A stretch of 64,000 bases of DNA, taken from positions 3,162,001 to 3,226,000 of the forward strand of contig NZ_CP059163.1 of the NCBI RefSeq assembly GCF_013466785.1. Direction: 5' to 3'. The DNA is from Nocardioides marinisabuli. GTDB lineage: Bacteria; Actinomycetota; Actinomycetes; Propionibacteriales; Nocardioidaceae. Within the stretch, counting starts at the first letter, position 1. Every line of letters starts with the position of its first letter. The position numbers and the translations under genes are program-made. The notes beneath the pieces are model-generated. The model worked only from the letters and a program-made list of their open reading frames with translations. It was not told where the DNA came from and did no database searches. This document shows positions 30,243 through 38,577 of this stretch, in pieces.

Positions 30243-31016
30243 GTGACCGATGACACCACCCCCGACGGGGACGGCAGCACGCCGCCCTGGGGCTGGTCGG
30301 CGGTCCGTGAGCGCCCCACCGGGGAGCAGCCCCAGCGGGTGCTGCCCTCCGTGGTCGGCGCCGAGATGACCGCGGGCCTCGGGCCCCCGGTGGTGCCCGG
30401 CCCCGCGCCCGGCGTCGAGGGCGCCGCGGTGCGTCGCGACCGGCGTACGACGTGGGGCCTGCGGGTCGCCGGGCTGGCGTTCCTCGCGCTCGCCGGGGGT
30501 GGCCTGCTCAGCACCGACATCGGGGCCGGGCTGCGTGACGACGTGCTCGCCCAGCTGCCCGACCTGCTGGTGCCCGGGTCCGGCTCCGAGCCCGACGAGC
30601 CGACGGACGGCCTCGAGGCGGAGCCCGCGCCCGCGGAGGCCGCCGACGCGCCGCAGCCGCAGCCGGCCGCGGTGGTGCCGGGCACGCTGCTGACGCCCTC
30701 GGTGCCCTCGTCCGGCCCGTCGACCGACCCGGGCGCCGAGGGGCCCGGGACGCCCGACCCGCCGGTCGACCCGCCCACCGAGCCGCCGGTCGACCCGGGG
30801 CCGCCGTCGCCGCCGCCGACCCGGCCCGGCACCGTCTCGAGCCTGCTCGACCCGGTCGTGTCGGGTGTGGCCGGCCTGGCCGACGACGTGACAGGTGGCA
30901 CGACCGACCCGGTGATGGGCGTCGTGGTGCCGGCGACCGACGGCATCACCGACGTGCTCGACGGGGTGGTCGACCCGGTGCTCGACCTGCTGGGCGGCGT
31001 GGCTACAGGTCGCTGA
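30243..31016 (+). CDS. Pro-rich single-pass membrane protein of unknown function
   Basis: A 257-residue protein. A cytoplasmic N-terminal part of about 75 residues contains the conserved-looking WGWSAVRERP; one hydrophobic segment follows (LRVAGLAFLALAGGGLL), then a long Pro/Asp/Glu-rich extracytoplasmic region (PPVDPPTEPPVDPGPPSPPP) and a C-terminal region of repeated DPV motifs. No family recognised. GTG 30243 lies 7 nt after CATGAT (30230-30235), a TANNNT-like box; ATGs at 30231 and 30234 are alternative starts. Confidence 0.65.
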   Translation: MTDDTTPDGDGSTPPWGWSAVRERPTGEQPQRVLPSVVGAEMTAGLGPPVVPGPAPGVEGAAVRRDRRTTWGLRVAGLAFLALAGGGLLSTDIGAGLRDDVLAQLPDLLVPGSGSEPDEPTDGLEAEPAPAEAADAPQPQPAAVVPGTLLTPSVPSSGPSTDPGAEGPGTPDPPVDPPTEPPVDPGPPSPPPTRPGTVSSLLDPVVSGVAGLADDVTGGTTDPVMGVVVPATDGITDVLDGVVDPVLDLLGGVATGR

Positions 31017-31782
31017 CGACCACGTCGAGCTGGGTGCCCCGCGGGCCGGGCTCGCCGACCTCGGTGTGCCAGCCCAGGTCGCGCAGCGCCTCGGCCAGCC
31101 GGGCGGGGGTGCGCGGGTGGGCGCCGTCCTCGAGCAGCGCACGCACCAACCGGCCCTTGGTGGCCTTGTTGAAGTGGCTGACGACCTTCCGGGTGCCGCC
31201 GACCTCGTGCAGCACCCGCACCGTGGCCACGCGCGCGGCCAGGTCGGGCGTGGGCCGCCAGAAGGCGGCGTACGTGCTGGAGCGCAGGTCGACCAGGAGC
31301 CCGCCCCCCAGGGCGTCGGTGACGGCCTCGCCGAGCACCTCGCGCCAGGCGCCCGCGACCGGGCCCAGGCCGGGCAGGGTGGTGCCGCCGGAGAGCCGGT
31401 AGGCGGGGATGCGGTCGCCGGGGCGCACCAGGCCGAAGACGCTGGAGGTCACCGCCAGGCGGGCGGTGGCGCGGCGCCGGGCGGCGGGGCTGAGGGTCGT
31501 CACGTCGAGCGCGTCGTAGACCACGCCGGCGTACACCGCGTCGGCGCGGGCCGTGGGGTTGGTGCGCAGCTCCCGGTCGAGGTCGACCAGGTCGAGCTGG
31601 GTGCTGCCGACGTCGAGGACCCGCGCGGCCTCCTGCGGGTCGCCGGAGCACAGGTCGACCAGGGCGTCGAGCACCCGCTCGCGGGTCGGGGTGAGCGTGG
31701 GGAACGACAAGGTGGCCAGGTCGAGCGGCTTGCCGCGGCGGGGAGCGGTCTTGCCCTCGCTGGGGGGCAGCAGGATCAGCAT
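31003..31782 (-). CDS. yaaA: YaaA/DUF328 peroxide-stress protein
   Basis: Family known to lower free iron and DNA damage during peroxide stress. It has 259 residues. MLILLPPSEGKTAPRRGKPL is the family start, RIPAYRLSGGTTLPG and DLRSSTYAAFW lie mid-protein, and SHFNKATKGRLVRALL is the C-terminal signature. Its 3' end overlaps the 3' end of the plus-strand membrane gene by 14 bp. ATG 31782 faces the RNB gene across 21 bp and the two probably share one promoter core. Confidence 0.93.
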   Translation of the reverse strand: MLILLPPSEGKTAPRRGKPLDLATLSFPTLTPTRERVLDALVDLCSGDPQEAARVLDVGSTQLDLVDLDRELRTNPTARADAVYAGVVYDALDVTTLSPAARRRATARLAVTSSVFGLVRPGDRIPAYRLSGGTTLPGLGPVAGAWREVLGEAVTDALGGGLLVDLRSSTYAAFWRPTPDLAARVATVRVLHEVGGTRKVVSHFNKATKGRLVRALLEDGAHPRTPARLAEALRDLGWHTEVGEPGPRGTQLDVVVSDL

Positions 31783-31803
31783 GGTGGTCGTTATGGTGCC
31801 TGC
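31783..31803. promoter_or_regulatory. 21-bp divergent leaderless promoter between yaaA and the RNB gene
   Basis: On the plus strand TATGGT (31792-31797) is 6 nt before ATG 31804. On the minus strand CATAAC (31795-31790), overlapping it, is 7 nt before the yaaA ATG. Two start codons only 21 bp apart leave room for one shared -10 region and no ribosome sites, so both mRNAs should be leaderless and in competition. Confidence 0.55.
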
Positions 31804-33264
31804 ATGCCCAGCAACCGCGTGCTCCGGGTCCGTTCCCACGACGACGGCGTCGCCGCGCACCGCCTGCGCGACGGTGTCGAACGACTGCGCGAGGAGCTGG
31901 GGGTCACCCCCGACTTCCCGCCCGAGGTCGAGGAGGCCGCGGCGCGCGCGGCCGCGGCGCCCCGCCTGCCCGACCTCGACCGCACCGACCTGCCGATGCT
32001 GACCATCGACCCCGAGGGCGCGCGCGACCTCGACCAGGCGATGCACATCGAGCGCGACGGCGACGGGTACGTCGTGCACTACGCCATCGCCGACGTGGCC
32101 GCCTTCGTCACCGCCGGCGACCCGGTCGACCTCGAGGCCAACCGGCGCGGCGAGACGCTCTACGCCCCGGACTCGAAGGTGCCGCTGCACCCGCCGGTGC
32201 TCAGCGAGGACGCCGCCTCGCTGCTGGCCGGGCAGGTCCGGCCCGCGCTGCTGTGGACCATCCGGCTCGACGCCGAGGGGGAGGGCACCGACGTCACCGT
32301 CGAGCGGGCGCTGGTGCGCTCCACCGCCCAGCTGACCTACGAGCAGGCGCAGGCCGCCCTCGACGACGGGTCCGCGCCCGAGACCCTCCGGCTGCTGGCC
32401 GAGGTGGGGCCGCTGCGCCTGCTCCGCGAGGCCGCGCGCGGCGGGGTGTCGCTGCCGCTGCCCGAGCAGGAGGTCGACGTCGAGGGCGAGCACTGGCGCC
32501 TGACCTTCCGCGAGCGGCTGCCCATGGAGGACTGGAACGCCCAGATCTCGCTGCTCACCGGCTACGGCGCCGCCGACCTGATGGTCTACGCCCGCGTCGG
32601 GCTGCTGCGCACGCTGCCGCCGGCCGACCCGCGCGACGTGCAGCGGCTGCACCGCACCGCCCGTGCGCTCGGCATCGAGTGGCCCGCCGAGATGCTCTAC
32701 CCCGACTTCATCCGCACCCTCGACCCGCGCGTGCCCGCCCACGCCGCGATGGTCGACGCCAGCACCCGACTGCTGCGCGGCAGCGGGTACGTCGGCTTCG
32801 ACGGCGAGCTGCCCGAGCAGCCGCTGCACGCGGCCCTGGCCGCCGAGTACGCCCACGTCACCGCGCCCCTGCGTCGCCTCGGCGACCGCTACGCCGGCGA
32901 GATCTGCCTGGCCCTGTGCGCCGGCACCGAGGTCCCCGGCTGGGTACTCGAGGCGCTGCCCGGGCTGCCCGAGACGCTGCGCGAGTCCGCGCGGCGCGCG
33001 GGTGCGTACGAGCGCGGGGTGCTCGACCTGGTCGAGGCCGGTGTCCTCGAGGACCGCGTCGGTGAGGAGTTCGCCGGGGTCGTCGTCGACGTCGACGAGA
33101 AGGAGCCGACCCGCGGCTCCGTGGTCGTGCAGTCGCCCGCCGTCGAGGGCCGGCTCACCAGCGACGGTGCCGAGCTGCCGCTGGGCACCGACGTGCGCGT
33201 GCGGCTGGTCGTGGCCGACGTACAGGCCCGGAAGGTGGCGTTCGAGCTGGTCGCGGAGGCCTGA
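31804..33264 (+). CDS. RNB-domain exoribonuclease (RNase II/R family)
   Basis: 3'-to-5' exoribonuclease family. It has 486 residues, shorter than RNase R, lacking the N-terminal cold-shock region. The RNB core starts TIDPEGARDLDQAMHIERDG, with the magnesium-binding aspartates, followed by YAIADVAAFVTAGDPVD, ERLPMEDWNAQISLLTGYGAA and YAHVTAPLRRLGDRY; a short C-terminal OB-like S1 part (SVVVQSPAVEGRL) ends it. It is leaderless (TATGGT 31792-31797). A facing repeat array follows the stop. Confidence 0.9.
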   Translation: MPSNRVLRVRSHDDGVAAHRLRDGVERLREELGVTPDFPPEVEEAAARAAAAPRLPDLDRTDLPMLTIDPEGARDLDQAMHIERDGDGYVVHYAIADVAAFVTAGDPVDLEANRRGETLYAPDSKVPLHPPVLSEDAASLLAGQVRPALLWTIRLDAEGEGTDVTVERALVRSTAQLTYEQAQAALDDGSAPETLRLLAEVGPLRLLREAARGGVSLPLPEQEVDVEGEHWRLTFRERLPMEDWNAQISLLTGYGAADLMVYARVGLLRTLPPADPRDVQRLHRTARALGIEWPAEMLYPDFIRTLDPRVPAHAAMVDASTRLLRGSGYVGFDGELPEQPLHAALAAEYAHVTAPLRRLGDRYAGEICLALCAGTEVPGWVLEALPGLPETLRESARRAGAYERGVLDLVEAGVLEDRVGEEFAGVVVDVDEKEPTRGSVVVQSPAVEGRLTSDGAELPLGTDVRVRLVVADVQARKVAFELVAEA

Positions 33265-33278
33265 GCGCCGCCCGCCCG

Positions 33279-33420
33279 GTCGTGGCCCGGGTGGTGGCTT
33301 GGGTCGTGGTCCGGGTCGTGGTCCGGGTCGTGGCTTGGGTCGTGGTCTGTGGACGCGGTATGGCGCGTCCGTGGGCACACGACCCGGACCACGACTCCGA
33401 CCACGACCCGGACCACGACC
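33279..33420. repeat. 12-bp repeats in opposed orientation between convergent genes
   Basis: From 33279 to 33350 the sequence is a run of GGGTCGTGGTCC-like 12-bp units. From 33377 to 33420 the reverse complement (GACCCGGACCAC) recurs. The 26-bp centre is unrelated. The two halves can pair into a long imperfect hairpin between the RNB gene (plus) and the Nudix gene (minus), consistent with a bidirectional terminator. Confidence 0.8.
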
Positions 33421-33424
33421 CCCT

Positions 33425-33874
33425 TCAGCTCGGGTGGTCCGCGAAGTCGCGCAGCGCGCGCCCGGGGTCGGCCCAGGCGGCGCGGAAGCCGGCGTGCAGC
33501 GGCAGGTCGTCGACCTCGTCGACCGGCACCCACCGGTGCCCGTCGGACTCCGCCAGGTCGCGCACAGCGAGGTCGCGCGGGGCGCGGGCCAGCAGCGTCT
33601 CGTAGCTCCACCCGCCGCAGGTGGCGACGTACGACCCGGTGACCCTGACGACGGCGGGGTCGATGCCGAGCTCCTCCTCGGCCTCGCGCAGCGCCGCAGC
33701 CTCGGCCGACTCGCCCCGCTCGCGGGCGCCGCCGGGGATCGACCAGGTGCCGCCCTGGTGGGCCCACCGGGCGCGCAGCTGCAGGAGCACCGCGCCGTCG
33801 GCCGCGACCAGCAGGCCGGCCGCGCCGCGCGGGCCCCAGTGGTGGTGGCCCCGCGCGCACCTGGCCCAGCTCAT
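33425..33874 (-). CDS. Nudix hydrolase
   Basis: A 149-residue pyrophosphohydrolase. The Nudix box GARERGESAEAAALREAEEELGI fits G-x5-E-x7-RE-x2-EE-x-G-hydrophobic exactly, including the metal-binding REAEEE. It begins CARGHHHWGPRGAAGLLV and has the mutT-like WSIPGG before the box. The substrate cannot be told. The end faces the RNB gene across the 12-bp repeat hairpin. Confidence 0.92.
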   Translation of the reverse strand: MSWARCARGHHHWGPRGAAGLLVAADGAVLLQLRARWAHQGGTWSIPGGARERGESAEAAALREAEEELGIDPAVVRVTGSYVATCGGWSYETLLARAPRDLAVRDLAESDGHRWVPVDEVDDLPLHAGFRAAWADPGRALRDFADHPS

Positions 33875-33878
33875 GGGT

Positions 33879-34289
33879 TCATCGTGCCGGGTGGGCGGTG
33901 AGCTCCTGGGCGAGCCGGTCGGGGTCGGCGACGGTGAGCGTCACCCCGGGGTGCACGATCCGGCCGGTCGGGTCGATGCCCTTGACCGGGGTGCCGAGCT
34001 CCAGGCACACGGCGGCCTCGCCGTTGGTGGCGAAGGTGACGCCCTTGTCGCTGAACGACAGGTGCGGGGGACCGACGGTCTTGAGGTAGGCGAAGCCACC
34101 GCTGCGCTGCACGCCGGTGATGTTGGCGACCGGGGTGCGCAGCCGCCACAGCCCGAAGCGCACCCGCAGCTCCGGTGCCGCGGCCTCCGGGTCGTCGAGC
34201 TCGACCCACGCGGTGCGCGGGGTGATCCCGAGGGCCAGCGCGGGCAGCCGGTACGTCGGGGCGAAGGTGAACTCGTGTCGGGTGACCAT
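33879..34289 (-). CDS. Small protein of unknown function with upstream DosR-like boxes
   Basis: A 136-residue protein, probably soluble, with no family recognised. It contains short beta-rich stretches (EFTFAPTYRLPALALGI, RTPVANITGVQRSGGF, LSFSDKGVTFATNGEAAVCLELG, VHPGVTLTVADPDRLAQELTAH) reminiscent of a small PH-like or barrel fold; this is an impression only. ATG 34289 is 57 bp from a pair of GGGAC...CCC motifs, suggesting the same control as the usp operon. Its end is 4 bp from the Nudix start. Confidence 0.75.
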   Translation of the reverse strand: MVTRHEFTFAPTYRLPALALGITPRTAWVELDDPEAAAPELRVRFGLWRLRTPVANITGVQRSGGFAYLKTVGPPHLSFSDKGVTFATNGEAAVCLELGTPVKGIDPTGRIVHPGVTLTVADPDRLAQELTAHPAR

Positions 34290-34345
34290 GTGGCCATCAC
34301 ACCAGCCGGCGGCCCCCTGGCCCACGCCCGGGCGGGGGAGCGGGC

Positions 34346-34381
34346 GGGACCTTGGCCCGGACCCGACGGGACGTGCGCCCC
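34346..34381 (-). promoter_or_regulatory. Two DosR/DevR-like boxes, 22 bp apart
   Basis: GGGACCTTGGCCCG (34346-34359) matches the mycobacterial DosR consensus GGGACTTNNGNCCC at 12 of 14 positions, and GGGACGTGCGCCCC (34368-34381) at 13 of 14. Their starts are 22 bp apart. They lie 57-92 bp upstream of the minus-strand gene starting at 34289. The motifs are nearly palindromic, so either strand could be read. Confidence 0.5.
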
Positions 34382-34407
34382 TGGTGGGTCGCGGCGGGCC
34401 GGCCCCC

Positions 34408-35802
34408 TCAGCGCAGCAGCACGTCGCCGAGCGCGCGCCGGGGGCTGGGCGCAAGCGGGTCGCGGGAGGTCTCCTGCCACCCGACCCGGACCAGCAGCTG
34501 GGGGTGCAGGGAGGTGGCCAGCACCTCGTGCCGGAGCGCGTGCCGGGTCGGCGGGGCCTCCACGACGTGGCTGAGGGGGACCAGCGACAGCAGCTCGCTG
34601 GTAGCGCTCAACCACAGCCTGCTCAGGGCCTCGCCCGTGACCAGGTGGTCGAGCGGCTCGTCGGTGGGGGTGGCCAGCACCAGGACCCCGTCGGCCCGCT
34701 CGATGCCGCCCGGGTCGAGCACCGGCTCGTCGTCGAAGCGTGTCGCGGGGCCTTCGAGCGCCTCCTCGGGCACCCCGTCGGCACCGCCGCGACCGGTCCA
34801 GGCGCGCTGCTCCCCCCACCGGGCGGGGTCGCCGGCCAGGCCCGCCCGCGCCTCCTCGACCAGCTCCTCCAGCCGGTGCCGCTGGTGGGGGTCGGTGACG
34901 GCGGCGACGGTGCAGCCCTGGCGGGAGGCGAGTGACGCCAGGTGGTCCAGGCGCTGCTCGGGCACCGGCCACGAGGTGAAGCGGCGGCGGTCGGTGACGC
35001 GGGCCGCGACCGCCTCCAGGTCGCGGGCGCTGTCCTCCAGGTCCCGGCGGTGGGCCTCCTCGCTCCGGCCCTGCCCCTCCGGGTCGGTGGTGCCCAGGAC
35101 GACCCGGGCCAGCAGCGTCGAGCGCGGGCCCTCGGGCAGGCGGGTCACGGTGCAGGAGCGTCCCTGCCCCCGGGCCGCCACCTGCAGGTGGTGCAGGGCG
35201 GCGCCGCAGCTGATCAGCATGTTGCGCCCGTCGGGGTCGGAGGCGGGCAGCAGCCGCGAGGGGTCGGCGTACAGCTCGACGAAGGGGCCGTCGACGCGCC
35301 AGAGCCACGGCTGGGTGTTGTGCACGCTCGGGGCGCGGCAGGCCGTCTCGAGCAGGCGCCGCTCGTGAGGGGCGAGCCCGGCATGCTCCGTCGACTGCGC
35401 CGTCGGTTGCGCCGTCGACAGGCTGCGTACGACGTCGCTGCGGCTCACCACCCCGACGAGCAGGCCGTCGGGGTCCACGACCGGCAGGATCGGCACGGAC
35501 ACGGAGGTCAGCAGGTCCACGGCCGTGGCCAGGTCGGTCTCGGGCCCGACGCTGGCCCGCAGCGGTTCCATGACGTCGGCGACCAGGGCGGGCGCCCCGC
35601 CGGCGCCGGTGGGCCGGTCGGTGTGCGGCACCCGCCCGCGGATCACGTCGGCCTCGCTGAGCAGGCCCTCGAGCCGGCCGGCGTCGTCGACGACCGGCAG
35701 CGCGGTGATGCCGTGCTCCACGAGCACCCGCAGGGCCTCGGTGACGGCCACGTCGCCCCGGGTGGTCACGGGTGGGATGGTCATGAGCTCAGCGACGTGC
35801 AT
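34408..35802 (-). CDS. Two-CBS-domain protein fused to an Acg-type nitroreductase-like domain
   Basis: A 464-residue fusion. Residues 1-130 are a CBS pair (MTIPPVTTRGDVAVTEALRVLVEHGITALPVVDD ... DVMEPLRASVGPETDL ... VPILPVVDPDGLLVGVVSRSDVV), expected to bind adenosyl nucleotides. Residues 145-464 resemble Acg/Rv2032-type proteins: LLETACRAPSVHNTQPWLWRV, ADPSRLLPASDPDGRNMLISCGAALHHL and LQVAARGQGR, a nitroreductase fold without clear catalytic use. The start overlaps the end of the universal stress gene by 14 bp. In Mycobacterium both protein types belong to the DosR dormancy regulon. Confidence 0.85.
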   Translation of the reverse strand: MHVAELMTIPPVTTRGDVAVTEALRVLVEHGITALPVVDDAGRLEGLLSEADVIRGRVPHTDRPTGAGGAPALVADVMEPLRASVGPETDLATAVDLLTSVSVPILPVVDPDGLLVGVVSRSDVVRSLSTAQPTAQSTEHAGLAPHERRLLETACRAPSVHNTQPWLWRVDGPFVELYADPSRLLPASDPDGRNMLISCGAALHHLQVAARGQGRSCTVTRLPEGPRSTLLARVVLGTTDPEGQGRSEEAHRRDLEDSARDLEAVAARVTDRRRFTSWPVPEQRLDHLASLASRQGCTVAAVTDPHQRHRLEELVEEARAGLAGDPARWGEQRAWTGRGGADGVPEEALEGPATRFDDEPVLDPGGIERADGVLVLATPTDEPLDHLVTGEALSRLWLSATSELLSLVPLSHVVEAPPTRHALRHEVLATSLHPQLLVRVGWQETSRDPLAPSPRRALGDVLLR

Positions 35803-36658
35803 GGTCGGCTCCTTCGTCGATCGGTCCGGGGCGGGCGAGCAGCACGGGGCAGGCCGCCCACGGCAGCACCGCCCGCGCCACGGGACCCAGGAAGGTCGCG
35901 TGCTCGCCGTGCCGCCGGCGCCGGCCCAGCACGAGCAGGTCGGCCGTGGCCGCCGCCTCGAGCAGCTGCGAGGCGGGGTGGCCGGAGGTCACGTCGACCT
36001 CGACGTCGCAGGCGTCCCCGCCGGCCTCGTCGAGCGCTGCCAGTGCCCGGCGCCGCAGGACGTCGTCGCTCTCCGTGGGGTCGGGGGCCAGCGACCCGGG
36101 CCGGCACACCAGCACCCGCAGCGCGGCGCGCTGCAGGCGGGCCCGGCGTACCGCCTCGGTGAGGGCCCGGTGGTCGTGCCCGTCCGGGGTCAGGCCCACG
36201 TCCACCACGCCGTGGCTCGACGAGGTCCACGACGGGGGCACCACGCAGACCGGGAGGTCGAGGCGCCCGGCCAGCTGCGCCGAGACCGAGCTGGTGGAGT
36301 GCCACGAGGTGCTGCTGCGCCGCCCGGTCACCACGAGGCGGGCGTCGTGGCACGCCTCGGGCAGGGCCGCGCCGGGGTCGCCCACGACCTGCTGCTCCTC
36401 GATGCCCACCCGGTCACCGACCTCGTCGCGGCAGGCGGCCGCCGCGAGGCGCAGCGCCTCGCGGCCCTGCGCGAGGGCCGGGTCGTGCGGCGCCACGTGC
36501 AGCAGCCGCACGGTGGCGCCGGTGCGAGCGGCCTCCCGGGCGCCCCACCGGGCGGCGGAGCCGGGGTCGGAGCCGCCGACGGCCACCACGACGCCGGCGC
36601 CGGTCGTGGCGTCCGGCCGGACCGGGGAGCTCGTGGGGGAGCCCGAGGGCGAGTTCAT
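35789..36658 (-). CDS. Tandem universal stress protein (UspA family)
   Basis: A 289-residue protein with two Usp domains (about 20-145 and 150-288). Each has the hydrophobic first strand (VVVAVGGSDPGSAARWGAREA; VVDVGLTPDGHDHRALTEAVRRA) and ends in a glycine-rich nucleotide loop (LVVTGRRSS; LLVLGRRRRHGEHATFLGPVARAVL). It is the first gene of an operon with the CBS-nitroreductase. A DosR-like box lies 59 bp before ATG 36658. Confidence 0.9.
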   Translation of the reverse strand: MNSPSGSPTSSPVRPDATTGAGVVVAVGGSDPGSAARWGAREAARTGATVRLLHVAPHDPALAQGREALRLAAAACRDEVGDRVGIEEQQVVGDPGAALPEACHDARLVVTGRRSSTSWHSTSSVSAQLAGRLDLPVCVVPPSWTSSSHGVVDVGLTPDGHDHRALTEAVRRARLQRAALRVLVCRPGSLAPDPTESDDVLRRRALAALDEAGGDACDVEVDVTSGHPASQLLEAAATADLLVLGRRRRHGEHATFLGPVARAVLPWAACPVLLARPGPIDEGADHARR

Positions 36659-36716
36659 CCACCCACGGTGCCGCGCCGGCGCCGGGCGCCGGCAGGGCCC
36701 GAGGTCTGCGCACGGA

Positions 36717-36730
36717 GGGACGGAGGTCCT
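36717..36730 (-). promoter_or_regulatory. DosR/DevR-like box upstream of usp
   Basis: On the minus strand the site reads AGGACCTCCGTCCC, 12 of 14 matches to GGGACTTNNGNCCC. It sits 59 bp from the usp start, the usual activator distance. No second strong copy is seen next to it. Confidence 0.45.
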
Positions 36731-36758
36731 GACCCGTCCGGGTCGTGGTCCGCTCGCC

Positions 36759-36786
36759 GAGCCGGCCGGTTCGAACGGGCCGGCTC
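36759..36786. repeat. 28-bp TTCGAA-centred palindrome
   Basis: GAGCCGGC and GCCGGCTC arms surround CGG-TTCGAA-CGG. This is the most perfect of six copies in the window; the others are at 54147, 54270, 54428, 58720 and 58878. Confidence 0.8.
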
Positions 36787-36804
36787 GGTGTGCCCGGCCC
36801 GGGT

Positions 36805-37209
36805 GCGGACGGGCTGGCCTGTAGGCCGGGTTCTGTCCCCGGGCCTCTCGGACCGGGGGGCGACCATCCATCTAGGCCCACCGTTGCCGGTGGGCTCCAG
36901 CGGTCTACCCGCGTGCTCGGGCGGGCCGCCCTCGAGCGCACGCGCGCCACCACGAGTGGTGGCTTCTTGACCTTGCTCCAGGTGGGGTTTGCCTAGCCGT
37001 CCGGGTCGCCCCGGACGCTGGTGGTCTCTTACTCCACCGTTTCACCCTTGCCCCGCCCGGCCGGAGCCGGTCGTGGCGGTCTGTTCTCTGTGGCACTGTC
37101 CCGCAGGTTGCCCCGGGTGGGTGTTACCCACCACCTCGCCCTGTGGAGCCCGGACCTTCCTCGGCGCACCTCGAGAGGTACGACGCGGTCGCCCGGCCAG
37201 CCCGTCCGC
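36805..37209 (-). ncRNA. rnpB: RNase P RNA (bacterial type A)
   Basis: Catalytic RNA that matures tRNA 5' ends. The ends pair perfectly as helix P1: GGCCAGCCCGTCCGC at 37195-37209 (plus strand) against GCGGACGGGCTGGCC at 36805-36819. Read on the minus strand, it has the universal GAGGAAGGTCCGGGCTCCAC, the ACAGAGAACAGACCGCC-type core, GGTGAAACGGTGGAGTAAGAG, GCAAACCCCACCTGGAGCAA and the closing CAGAACCCGGCCTACAGG. Length is about 405 nt. A TACCCT box (37221-37216 on the minus strand) lies 6 nt before the 5' end. Confidence 0.95.
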
Positions 37210-37257
37210 GTGACCAGGGTAGCGGAACACCGCGCCGGCCCGGCTTGTTGCACCACC

Positions 37258-37677
37258 ATGAGCGAGGAGTCCCCGATCCAGGCCCCGCCGCTGCTCTTCC
37301 CCGGGCAGTGGGCGCCCGAGTCCGCCTACCGCACCGCCTACGACCTGCTGGCCCGCAACGCCCCGTCGCAGGCGCTCGACGTCCTCGAGCCGGCGCTGGA
37401 GCGCGAGCCCGGCAACCGCGGGCTGCGCTCGCTGCGCGCCTGGGCCTTCCTGGCCCGCGCCCAGCTGCAGCGCGCCGAGGACGACCTGCGCCTGCTGGTC
37501 GAGGAGCGCCCGGACGACGTGTGGGCCTGCCACGCGCTCGGGCGCAGCCTCGAGCGCCAGAGCCGGTACGCCGAGGCGCTGGGCTTCCTGCGCCTGGCCG
37601 CGGTGATGAGCGACGACTACGACCACCAGGCCGACGTGCTGCGCGTGCAGCGCCGCCTGGCCGACAGCCAGCACTGA
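37258..37677 (+). CDS. TPR-like protein
   Basis: A 139-residue protein with about two and a half tetratricopeptide-like helical pairs: TAYDLLARNAPSQALDVLEPALER, RAWAFLARAQLQRAEDDLRLLVEE, CHALGRSLERQSRYAEALGFLRLAAV. Expected to mediate protein contacts; partner unknown. Divergent from rnpB, 48 bp from its 5' end, and convergent with map. Confidence 0.85.
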   Translation: MSEESPIQAPPLLFPGQWAPESAYRTAYDLLARNAPSQALDVLEPALEREPGNRGLRSLRAWAFLARAQLQRAEDDLRLLVEERPDDVWACHALGRSLERQSRYAEALGFLRLAAVMSDDYDHQADVLRVQRRLADSQH

Positions 37678-37684
37678 GCCGCGC

Positions 37685-38533
37685 TCAGGGGTTCGTCAGC
37701 ACCTCGGCGCCGTCGGCGGTCACCAGCAGCGTGTGCTCGAACTGCGCCGAGCGGCGCAGGTCGGCGGTCACGACGGTCCAGCCGTCGTCCCACATCTCCC
37801 ACTCGTGGGTGCCCAGGTTGAGCATCGGCTCGATCGTGAAGGTCATCCCGACCTCGATCAGGTCGTCGTGCTGCGGGTCGTCGTAGTGCGGCACGATCAG
37901 CCCGGAGTGGAAGTGCGTGCCGATGCCGTGGCCGGTGAACTCGCGCACCACGCCGTAGCCGTGCCGCTTCGCGAAGGACTCGATGACCCGGCCGATGACG
38001 TTGATCCGGCGCCCCGGCTTGACCGCCCTGATGCCGCGCTCGAGCGCCTCGCGGGTGCGCTCGACCAGCAGCCGCGACTCCTCGTCGACGTCGCCGGCGA
38101 GGAAGGTGGCGTTGGTGTCGCCGTGCACGCCGTCGAGGTAGGCGGTGATGTCGATGTTGACGATGTCGCCGTCCTCGACGACCCGGCTGTCGGGGATGCC
38201 GTGGCACACCACCTCGTTGACGCTGGAGCACAGCGACTTGGGGAAGCCGCGGTAGCCCAGGGTGGAGGGGTAGGCGCCGTGGTCGCAGAGGAACTCGTGG
38301 CCGATCCGGTCGAGCTCGTCGGTGGTGACGCCGGGCGCGACGTGGCGACCGACCTCCTCGCGGGCCTGCGCGGCGAGCCGGCCGGCGACCCGCATCTTCT
38401 CGATGGTCTCGGCGTCCTTGACCTCGGGCCCGGTGTACGGCGCCGGCGCGTCGCGGTCGACGTACTCGGGCCGCACGACGTGGGCGGGCACGGGTCGGCG
38501 GGGGGAGAGGGTCGCGGGCGCCACGGGAGTCAC
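37685..38533 (-). CDS. map: Type I methionine aminopeptidase
   Basis: Metalloprotease that removes initiator Met. It has 282 residues with an N-terminal extension of about 40 residues containing [14 protein letters not shown]. Metal ligands are visible in order: [27 protein letters not shown] (two Asp), [17 protein letters not shown] and QFEHTLLVT. This extended form is the secondary MetAP in many actinobacteria. GTG 38533 is 8 nt after TAGACT (38547-38542) on the minus strand, so it is probably leaderless. Confidence 0.95.
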   Translation of the reverse strand: MTPVAPATLSPRRPVPAHVVRPEYVDRDAPAPYTGPEVKDAETIEKMRVAGRLAAQAREEVGRHVAPGVTTDELDRIGHEFLCDHGAYPSTLGYRGFPKSLCSSVNEVVCHGIPDSRVVEDGDIVNIDITAYLDGVHGDTNATFLAGDVDEESRLLVERTREALERGIRAVKPGRRINVIGRVIESFAKRHGYGVVREFTGHGIGTHFHSGLIVPHYDDPQHDDLIEVGMTFTIEPMLNLGTHEWEMWDDGWTVVTADLRRSAQFEHTLLVTADGAEVLTNP

Positions 38534-38577
38534 GTCGAGCGAGTCTAGGCGGCGTCGCGAGGCGTTAGTGTCGGGGC

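Noticed and set aside
36816..37257. Open frames on both strands at the rnpB locus
   Set aside because: The region is RNase P RNA with a perfect P1 helix; the frames are accidental.
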